Positions 7,837-14,050 of a stretch of 51,132 nucleotides of DNA are shown here, one piece after another (the first letter of the stretch is position 1; every line of letters begins with the position of its first letter). The notes beneath the pieces were generated by a model. It searched no databases, was not told the DNA's origin, and saw nothing but the letters and a program-made list of their open reading frames with translations. The position numbers were made by a program, and so were the translations under genes. The stretch comes from Ardenticatenaceae bacterium (GTDB lineage Bacteria > Chloroflexota > Anaerolineae > Promineifilales > Promineifilaceae): contig JACKBV010000030.1 in the NCBI GenBank assembly GCA_020634315.1, positions 1 to 51,132 of the forward strand, written 5' to 3'.

Positions 7837-9273
7837 ATGGCTGAAATTATAGAACGTGAATTGACAGAAGAAGAAGTGGTTGCCAGCGTTAACCAGGATT
7901 ATGCAACCAAATATGGTTTCGCCGACGCCGAAGATTACGTCTTCAAAGCCGAAAAAGGGCTGGATGAAAACGTTATCCGCTCCATGTCCATGATGAAGGG
8001 CGAACCAGAGTGGATGCTGGACATTCGCTTAAAAGCGTACCAGCATTTCCTGGAACGGCCGATGCCCGATTGGGGTGCCGATCTCTCTGGCATTAATTTC
8101 GACGACATCTACTACTACATCAAACCTTCGGATCGCCAGGGTGACAATTGGGAAGACGTGCCCGGTTACATCAAAGACACGTTTAACAAACTCGGCATCC
8201 CAGAAGCCGAGCAGAAATTCCTCTCCGGTGTAGCTGCCCAGTACGAATCGGAAGTTGTGTACCACAACATCAAGAAAGAACTGGAAGAAAAAGGGGTCAT
8301 TTTCTTGGGGATGGATGACGGGCTGCGTGAACACCCCGATATTATCAAGGAATATTTCGCCACAGTCATTCCCTACAATGACAACAAATTTGCCGCATTG
8401 AATACGGCCGTTTGGTCAGGTGGCAGCTTCATCTACGTTCCACCGGGCGTCAAGGTAGACATGCCCCTGCAAGCCTACTTCCGCATCAACGCCAAAAACG
8501 TGGGCCAGTTCGAGCGTACCCTCATCATTGTCGATGAAGGTGCCTATGTCCATTACGTTGAAGGATGTACAGCCCCCATTTACTCATCTGACTCCTTGCA
8601 CTCGGCAGTCGTCGAAATATTTGTGCGCAAAGGAGGCCGCTGCCGTTACACCACCATCCAAAATTGGTCGAACAATGTCTATAACATGGTGACAAAACGT
8701 GCCGTTGCCGAAGAAAAAGCAACGATGGAATGGGTGGATGGCAATTTAGGCTCCAAAATCACAATGAAATATCCGGCCGTTTATTTAACCGGAGAAGGCG
8801 CACACGGAGAAATTCTCTCCATTGCGTTTGCCGGGCACGGTCAGCACCAAGATGCAGGCGGTAAGGTTGTCCATGTTGCGCCAAACACCACCAGCCGCAT
8901 TATCTCCAAGTCCATCAGCAAAGGCGGCGGACGCGCCTCTTACCGTGGTTTGCTCAAGGTGAACAAAAACGCCGAGAACGTTAAGTCAAACGTTGTGTGT
9001 GATGCGCTCTTGCTGGACGAAAACAGCCGTTCTGATACCTACCCTTACATTGAAATTGATGCGGAAGATGTCAACATCGGGCATGAAGCTTCGGTGAGCA
9101 AGGTTGGCGAAGAACAGCTCTTCTATCTGATGAGTCGCGGTATTCCTGAAGAAATGGCGACATCCATGATCGTCAATGGGTTTATTGAACCCCTGGTGAA
9201 AGAGTTGCCGATGGAATATGCGATTGAAATGAATCGCCTGATTCAGTTGCAGATGGAAGGATCGATTGGCTAA
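7837..9273 (+). CDS. sufB: SufB, Fe-S cluster scaffold
   Basis: A 478-residue SufB. Recognisable segments are RSMSMMKGEPEWMLDIRL near the N-terminus, VHYVEGCTAP with a conserved Cys, and the C-terminal core SNVVCDALLLDENSRSDT, whose Cys corresponds to the E. coli SufB Cys405 region. It ends with LFYLMSRGIPEEMATSMIV. It assembles nascent Fe-S clusters with SufC and SufD. I chose ATG 7837 because GAGGAGG lies 7 bases upstream and overlaps the end of sufC; the frame is open further upstream but that stretch reads through sufC. A 7-bp hairpin (ATTCCGT/ACGGAAT, 9273-9294) separates it from sufD. Confidence 0.97.
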   Translation: MAEIIERELTEEEVVASVNQDYATKYGFADAEDYVFKAEKGLDENVIRSMSMMKGEPEWMLDIRLKAYQHFLERPMPDWGADLSGINFDDIYYYIKPSDRQGDNWEDVPGYIKDTFNKLGIPEAEQKFLSGVAAQYESEVVYHNIKKELEEKGVIFLGMDDGLREHPDIIKEYFATVIPYNDNKFAALNTAVWSGGSFIYVPPGVKVDMPLQAYFRINAKNVGQFERTLIIVDEGAYVHYVEGCTAPIYSSDSLHSAVVEIFVRKGGRCRYTTIQNWSNNVYNMVTKRAVAEEKATMEWVDGNLGSKITMKYPAVYLTGEGAHGEILSIAFAGHGQHQDAGGKVVHVAPNTTSRIISKSISKGGGRASYRGLLKVNKNAENVKSNVVCDALLLDENSRSDTYPYIEIDAEDVNIGHEASVSKVGEEQLFYLMSRGIPEEMATSMIVNGFIEPLVKELPMEYAIEMNRLIQLQMEGSIG

Positions 9274-9294
9274 TTCCGTATCACAAGACGGAAT
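9273..9294 (+). promoter_or_regulatory. Small hairpin between sufB and sufD
   Basis: ATTCCGT (9273-9279) and ACGGAAT (9288-9294) are perfect complements with an 8-base loop and no T-run. It starts at the last base of the sufB stop codon. It could tune mRNA stability between sufB and sufD; this is a sequence observation with no assigned role. Confidence 0.35.
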
Positions 9295-9312
9295 CCGCAT
9301 TACGAGGATGAC

Positions 9313-10611
9313 ATGACAGCGTTTAGCAAAGAAGCAGTTGAGAAATTATCAGCATCCTTACAAGAGCCTGAATGGATGCTTGCGTTTCGTCTACACGCAT
9401 TTGAAGTGTACGAAAGTATGCCGATGCCGACGACGAATGATGAGGCGTGGCGGCGCACCAATTTACGCCGCTTTAAGTTGGATGAGATTGGCCCATCTGT
9501 CAATGGCGATGCGGCCACCCATGCCGAAATCCCCTCTTTTTTGAATCAGCAGTTAACGGCCGATAAAGCTGGCGGGAACTTGCTGCAAGTGGATGGCGTG
9601 ACCCGCCACTACGAGCTGAGTGATGAGCTAAAGGCTCAGGGCGTTGTTTTTTGCGACATGCATACGGCCGTTTCCCAACACCCAGACCTGATCCAACACT
9701 ATTTCATGACCGAGTGCGTGCAAATTAGCGAAGGCAAATTCGCCGCTCTCCATGGCGCATTCTGGCGTGGTGGCACATTCCTCTACGTGCCCAAAAACGT
9801 CAAAGCAGCCGCCCCCTTCCACAGCGTCTTGTGGAACGAAAGCGGCAAAACCTTCACCCATACACTCGTCGTCATTGAAGAAGGGGCCGAAGCCATCTTT
9901 ATGGATGAATACGCTTCGTCCAGTGGCTCAGGGCAATCGTTACACAATGGCGTCATCGAGCTGTTGGTCGGCGACAATGCCAGCCTGATCTATGCCGGTC
10001 TGCAAGATTTTGGCACCAACGTGTGGCAGTTCAACCACGAACGTGGCCGCGTTGGCCGCGACGGCAAGCTAGATTGGGTCACCAGCATGATGGGCACACG
10101 CCTCACCAAGGCATTCCAAACAATGGAACTGGACAAGCCAGGAGCCTGGGGGCGTATGTCTGGTATTTTCTTCACCAATGGCAAACAACACCTTGACCTG
10201 GACACCCAGCAAAACCACAACGCCGGCGAAACGGTCAGCGACTTGCTCTACAAAGGTGCCTTGAAAGATGAATCGCGCACAGTCTGGCAAGGGATGATTA
10301 AAGCCTTGCCCGGATCGCAAAAGATTGATGGCTTCCAGGCCAACCGCAACCTCATGCTGGACAAGACAGCCCGCGCCGATTCGATCCCTGGTCTGGAAAT
10401 TGAGGCAGATGATGTCGCCTGTACGCATGCATCGGCCATCGGTAAGCTCGACCCGGAAGAGATTTTCTATTTGATGAGCCGTGGCATTCCTTACGAAACG
10501 GCCGTTGAGATGTCCGTACAAGGCTTCTTCGACCCGCTGATGCGCCGCATCCCGTTTGAGGGAATTCGTGACCGCATTTTCAGCCGCATTGTCGAAAAAA
10601 TTAACATCTAA
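9313..10611 (+). CDS. sufD: SufD, Fe-S cluster assembly protein
   Basis: A 432-residue SufD, the SufB paralogue in the SufBC2D complex. Diagnostic features are the N-terminal EPEWMLAFRLHAFEVYESMPMP, the beta-helix core (FLYVPKNVKAAAPFHSV), and the C-terminal DDVACTHASAIGKLDPEEIF with the conserved His of the SufD interface. It shares the LFYLMSRGIP-type ending with SufB. GAGG at about 9304 is the ribosome site. It is the last gene before the structured region at 10614-10773. Confidence 0.96.
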   Translation: MTAFSKEAVEKLSASLQEPEWMLAFRLHAFEVYESMPMPTTNDEAWRRTNLRRFKLDEIGPSVNGDAATHAEIPSFLNQQLTADKAGGNLLQVDGVTRHYELSDELKAQGVVFCDMHTAVSQHPDLIQHYFMTECVQISEGKFAALHGAFWRGGTFLYVPKNVKAAAPFHSVLWNESGKTFTHTLVVIEEGAEAIFMDEYASSSGSGQSLHNGVIELLVGDNASLIYAGLQDFGTNVWQFNHERGRVGRDGKLDWVTSMMGTRLTKAFQTMELDKPGAWGRMSGIFFTNGKQHLDLDTQQNHNAGETVSDLLYKGALKDESRTVWQGMIKALPGSQKIDGFQANRNLMLDKTARADSIPGLEIEADDVACTHASAIGKLDPEEIFYLMSRGIPYETAVEMSVQGFFDPLMRRIPFEGIRDRIFSRIVEKINI

Positions 10612-10613
10612 AT

Positions 10614-10773
10614 GATGCAGGCTTCAGGCAGCTATCCTCGTCTATTTTCTTGTTTACGGTGCATCTGTATCAGGCGAGGACGCTAGCCGCCACATCAGTC
10701 AAGACCCTGTTAAATGAACGGTGGCAGCGTTCCTCGCCGAATGAAGAATAGGTGATGAACCGCCACCGTTTTT
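10614..10773 (+). promoter_or_regulatory. Structured intergenic region: terminator with competing upstream pairing (possible attenuator)
   Basis: AACGGTGGC (10717-10725) pairs with GCCACCGTT (10762-10770), followed by TTTG TTTG, a terminator-like hairpin with a 36-base loop. The same GGTGGC AGCG TTCCTCGCC stretch can instead pair upstream: GGCGAGGA with TCCTCGCC, CGCT with AGCG, and GCCAC with GTGGC (5' strand about 10673-10694). The two folds cannot coexist. A further 6-bp stem, GATGCA/TGCATC, lies at 10614-10665. This is the layout of a transcription attenuator or riboswitch-like element controlling the sulfurtransferase gene, but no known riboswitch consensus was recognised. It could also be a simple sufCBD terminator. 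Confidence 0.45.
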
Positions 10774-10834
10774 GTTTGCATATTTGATGGGGTTACAAGA
10801 CAAAACCACCCCATACCATGAAGGGAGACAAACG

Positions 10835-11704
10835 ATGCTTGATAAAGGATTTGTTCATACTGAAGTTTTAGTGAGCACAGATTGGGTTGCCGAAAATTTG
10901 CCACACACAGACAAGATTCGCCTTGTCGAGTCCAACGAAGACGTGCTGCTTTACAGCACCGGCCATATTCCCAATGCGGTACACATTGATTGGGTTGCCG
11001 ATCTAAATGATGCCATTCGCCGTGATTATCTGGATGAAGCGAAATTTGCGGCACTCATGTCCAAACATGGCATTGCCAACGACACAACCGTTGTCTTTTA
11101 TGGCGACAAAAATAATTGGTGGGCCTGCTATGCATTTTGGGTGTTTAAACTGTTTGGGCACGCAAACACGCGCATTATGGATGGTGGGCGCAAAAAGTGG
11201 ATCGACGAAGGGCGTGCCTTGACCAAAGATAAACCATCGTTTGCCAGCACAGCCTATACACCAACGGCACGCGCCGATTATAAAATTCGCGCATTTCGTG
11301 ACCAGGTGTTAGCCCATGTCAATGCCGGGCAGCCGCTGGTGGATGTGCGCAGTCCACAAGAATATAGCGGCGAACTGCTGCACATGCCCGGATCGCCACA
11401 AGAAGGGGCACTGCGCGGTGGACATATCAAAGGCGCAGTGAATGTGCCCTGGAGCCGCGCCGTTGCCGAAGACGGGACATTTAGACCAGCCGCAGACCTG
11501 CGTGCCATTTACGAAGAAGAACAGGGACTTTCCGCGGAGAATAACGTGATTGCGTACTGCCGCATTGGCGAACGGAGTTCGCACACATGGTTTGTTCTGA
11601 CCTATCTGCTCGGCTATCCGAATGTCCGCAATTATGATGGCTCCTGGACAGAATGGGGCAATCTGGTTGGCGTGCCTATAGAGAACCCTTCCAAGCAAAA
11701 GTAA
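10835..11704 (+). CDS. Thiosulfate/3-mercaptopyruvate sulfurtransferase (two rhodanese domains)
   Basis: A 289-residue tandem rhodanese protein. The inactive N-terminal domain (about 10-130) contains HIPNAVHIDWVADLND. The C-terminal domain (about 150-285) carries the active-site loop YCRIGERSSHTW with the persulfide Cys. It moves sulfane sulfur from thiosulfate or mercaptopyruvate to an acceptor; between sufD and sufS it may supply or buffer sulfur for cluster assembly (inference). ATG 10835 has AAGGGAG (10821-10827) before it; the frame is open upstream to 10772, but that stretch lacks rhodanese sequence. A strong terminator follows at 11708. Confidence 0.92.
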   Translation: MLDKGFVHTEVLVSTDWVAENLPHTDKIRLVESNEDVLLYSTGHIPNAVHIDWVADLNDAIRRDYLDEAKFAALMSKHGIANDTTVVFYGDKNNWWACYAFWVFKLFGHANTRIMDGGRKKWIDEGRALTKDKPSFASTAYTPTARADYKIRAFRDQVLAHVNAGQPLVDVRSPQEYSGELLHMPGSPQEGALRGGHIKGAVNVPWSRAVAEDGTFRPAADLRAIYEEEQGLSAENNVIAYCRIGERSSHTWFVLTYLLGYPNVRNYDGSWTEWGNLVGVPIENPSKQK

Positions 11705-11707
11705 GGC

Positions 11708-11740
11708 AAAACGTCCGGGCAGACCACCCGGACGTTTTTA
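11708..11740 (+). terminator. Intrinsic terminator after sulfurtransferase
   Basis: A perfect 12-bp stem (11708-11719 with 11727-11738, core ACGTCCGGG/CCCGGACGT), a 7-base loop, and TTTTTA tail. It separates sufCBD-sulfurtransferase from sufS, implying that sufS has its own promoter or depends on readthrough. Confidence 0.9.
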
Positions 11741-11777
11741 TTTCCCCTTGCCAAACCCTCTTTTCTAAGCTAACCTC

Positions 11778-11798
11778 ACTCAAAATAAAAGTTTGAGT
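11778..11798 (+). promoter_or_regulatory. Short dyad just upstream of sufS
   Basis: ACTCAAA (11778-11784) and TTTGAGT (11792-11798) form a perfect 7-bp inverted repeat 8 bases before the sufS start. It may be an operator or a hairpin covering the ribosome site, since no normal Shine-Dalgarno is visible here. A weak TTGCCA-N17-TAACCT promoter (11748-11776) lies immediately upstream. Confidence 0.35.
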
Positions 11799-11806
11799 AT
11801 TTGCCC

Positions 11807-13036
11807 ATGTTAGATATTGAAAAAATACGCGCTGATTTTCCCATCTTGCAAGAAGAAGTATATCCCGGTGTACCGCTGATTTTCCTGGATAGCGCCGCTT
11901 CTTCACAAAAACCAACGGCCGTTATTGAGGCCATGAATCATTATTACCGCACGGCACACGCCAATGTACATCGCGGAATTTATCGCCTGAGCGAAGAAGC
12001 GACCAATGCTTATGAAGGTGCCAGAGAAAAAGTGGCACGCTTTATCAATGCCCGCGACACGGCCGAAATCATTTACGTGCGTAATGCTACAGAGGCTTTC
12101 AATCTGGTGGCTTACAGTTGGGGCGAGGCCAATATCCACCCTGGCGACGAAATTTTGCTCACGGAAATGGAGCATCACGCCAACCTGGTGCCCTGGCATT
12201 TGCTGGTGGAACGCAAAGGGGCAACGATTAAATATGTGCCATTTGACGAAAATGGCATGCTCGATCTGTCAACATTAGGGGAACTGCTGACTGAACGGAC
12301 GAAGATTTTCTCGTTTACGGCCGTTTCCAATGTCTTTGGCACTATCAATCCCGTACGCCAGCTTGTTGATGCCGCCCACGCCGTTGGTGCCGTCGCCATG
12401 GTTGACGCCGCCCAGGCTGTGCCCCACATGGCTGTGGATGTTCAAGACTGGGACTGCGATTTTCTCGCTTTTTCCAGCCACAAAATGTGCGGGCCAACCG
12501 GCATCGGCATTTTGTATGGCAAACGAGCACAACTTGAAGCGATGCCACCTTTTATGGGCGGCGGCGACATGATTCAACGGGTGACACTGGCTGGCTCGAC
12601 CTGGAATGAATTACCCTGGAAATTTGAAGCAGGCACGCCCAGCATTGCCGAGGGTATTGGTTTGGGAACGGCCGTTGACTATCTCACCGCTATCGGCATG
12701 GACGCCATTCACGCCCACGAACAATTCATCACCCATTACGCCCTGGAAGCATTAAGCGAAGTGCCAGGGCTAAAAGTATGGGGGCCGCCTATCGCCTCCC
12801 AAAAAGCTGGCGTCGCCGCCTTTACATTGGAAAAAGTGCATCCACATGACATCGCCGAATTGCTGGACAAGGACGGCATTGCCATTCGCGCCGGACACCA
12901 TTGCGCAATGCCCCTGCATCAAAAATTAGGGCTGAACGCTTCTGCACGCGCCAGCTTTTACCTGCATACCACCACGGCCGAAATCGACAATTTGATTATC
13001 AGCTTGAATCGTGTGCGCAAACTCTTTAGACTATAA
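11807..13036 (+). CDS. sufS: SufS cysteine desulfurase (group II)
   Basis: A 409-residue PLP enzyme that converts cysteine to alanine and yields a persulfide. The Schiff-base Lys is in FLAFSSHKMCGPTGIGILYG (about 220-239), and the catalytic Cys is in IRAGHHCAMPLHQKLG near residue 365. The N-terminus IRADFPILQEEV is typical of SufS. ATG 11807 fits the family start; TTG 11801 is an alternative. It is followed by sufU, its usual sulfur-acceptor partner, so together they feed sulfur to SufBCD. Confidence 0.96.
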   Translation: MLDIEKIRADFPILQEEVYPGVPLIFLDSAASSQKPTAVIEAMNHYYRTAHANVHRGIYRLSEEATNAYEGAREKVARFINARDTAEIIYVRNATEAFNLVAYSWGEANIHPGDEILLTEMEHHANLVPWHLLVERKGATIKYVPFDENGMLDLSTLGELLTERTKIFSFTAVSNVFGTINPVRQLVDAAHAVGAVAMVDAAQAVPHMAVDVQDWDCDFLAFSSHKMCGPTGIGILYGKRAQLEAMPPFMGGGDMIQRVTLAGSTWNELPWKFEAGTPSIAEGIGLGTAVDYLTAIGMDAIHAHEQFITHYALEALSEVPGLKVWGPPIASQKAGVAAFTLEKVHPHDIAELLDKDGIAIRAGHHCAMPLHQKLGLNASARASFYLHTTTAEIDNLIISLNRVRKLFRL

Positions 13037-13108
13037 TAAAACTTGTTGTGAACGGAATTGGGCAGTGGACATCCTTTGACCGCGCCGCATCTGGATGAGG
13101 CAAAGCTG

Positions 13109-13504
13109 ATGGACAAAAACATCTATCGAGAGCAAATCATCGATTTATACGAACGCCCCTTGAATTATGGCACGCTCGACCCGGCAGATTTTTCCCATGA
13201 GGAAGACAATCCTCTTTGCGGCGATGTCATCCGCATAGATGTGTGCCTGGATGGAGAAAATCGGGTAACGGCCGTTGCCTGGAGCGGCAATGGGTGTGCC
13301 ATCAGTCAGGCGTCTGCCTCGCTGCTCACAGAAGCCATTAAAGACATGCCCCTGGACGAGCTAAAAACTTTTCCCAAAGAACGACTACTCGATCTGATTG
13401 GCGTCCCATTAAGCATGGCACGCCTTAAATGCGCCCTACTCTCTCTCAAAGTTTTGCATACCGGCGCAAACAGCATTCCTGACACCCATGAAAGAAATGC
13501 ATAA
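13109..13504 (+). CDS. sufU: SufU zinc-dependent sulfur transfer protein
   Basis: A 131-residue SufU (IscU-like fold). Key ligands are present: NPLCGD (Cys and Asp), GNGCAIS, and RLKCALLSL. This is the Cys/Asp/Cys/Cys set that binds zinc and takes sulfur from SufS in Gram-positive-type SUF systems. ATG 13109 gives the family-typical MDKNIYREQIIDLYERPLNYG; upstream open frame to 13058 lacks homology. It follows sufS by 72 bases. A canonical SufE is not needed when SufU is present. Confidence 0.94.
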   Translation: MDKNIYREQIIDLYERPLNYGTLDPADFSHEEDNPLCGDVIRIDVCLDGENRVTAVAWSGNGCAISQASASLLTEAIKDMPLDELKTFPKERLLDLIGVPLSMARLKCALLSLKVLHTGANSIPDTHERNA

Positions 13505-13531
13505 CACCACTCACCGAACCAAGGAAACATT

Positions 13532-13849
13532 ATGACTACGTTTGTAAAAGTTGCCAGCGTCAAAGATATTCCTCCCGGCACACGCCTTTTTTATGAATTT
13601 GCCGAAGAAACCGTCATCATTTTCAACATCGCTGGTCAATTTTTCTGTATTGCAGATTTGTGTACACACGATGACGGCCCACTGGAAGATGGCGAATTGA
13701 GCGGTCATGAAGTTGAGTGCCCACGACACGGCGCACGCTTTGATGTGCGAAACGGCCGTGCCCTGTGCCTACCCGCAACAGAACCCATTCCAACCTATCA
13801 AATTGAAATAAAAGACGGGGATATTTACGTCGCCTCACCAGATGAGTGA
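13532..13849 (+). CDS. Rieske-type [2Fe-2S] ferredoxin
   Basis: A 105-residue stand-alone Rieske domain. The cluster ligands are CTHDDGPL (Cys, His) and CPRHGARFD (Cys, His). The small size and NNC-like N-terminus (VKVASVKDIPPGTRLFYE) match NirD/dioxygenase-ferredoxin-like proteins often found at the end of suf operons. It is likely an electron carrier or cluster carrier associated with SUF (context inference). It lies 27 bases after sufU with AAGGAAA upstream, so it is probably the last gene of the operon. Confidence 0.93.
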   Translation: MTTFVKVASVKDIPPGTRLFYEFAEETVIIFNIAGQFFCIADLCTHDDGPLEDGELSGHEVECPRHGARFDVRNGRALCLPATEPIPTYQIEIKDGDIYVASPDE

Positions 13850-13913
13850 TGACCGAACAACCCATACGATAGTTATTCCCGTCATACAGCGCTGTCTGCC
13901 CAAAGATTTCCGG

Positions 13914-13948
13914 TTGACAGACCGCTGCAAATTACCTATATTTGCAGC
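13914..13948 (+). promoter_or_regulatory. gyrA promoter with embedded inverted repeat
   Basis: TTGACA (13914-13919), a 17-base spacer and TATATT (13937-13942) form a near-consensus promoter. A perfect 9-bp dyad, GCTGCAAAT (13924-13932) and ATTTGCAGC (13940-13948), spans the spacer and the -10. A bound repressor there would block polymerase; the dyad could also be a supercoiling-sensitive cruciform. A separate 10-bp palindrome, ACAGCGCTGT, lies at 13886-13895. The leader is about 100 bases. Confidence 0.75.
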
Positions 13949-14050
13949 CAGAAAATAGAACAAATTTTTCAATTTAGACGAACAAAACACTTTTTAATCA
14001 GGCGCTGCTAACCAACCACATCAGCAACGTCTGTAACGGTAAAGGGGAAA

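Noticed and set aside
10673..10770. T-box riboswitch, because GAACGGTGGCAGCG resembles the T-box sequence
   Set aside because: The conserved UGGNACCGCG core is not matched, no Stem I elements such as AGAGA or a specifier loop were found, and the downstream gene is not an aminoacyl-tRNA synthetase or amino-acid gene. Kept only as a possible attenuator.
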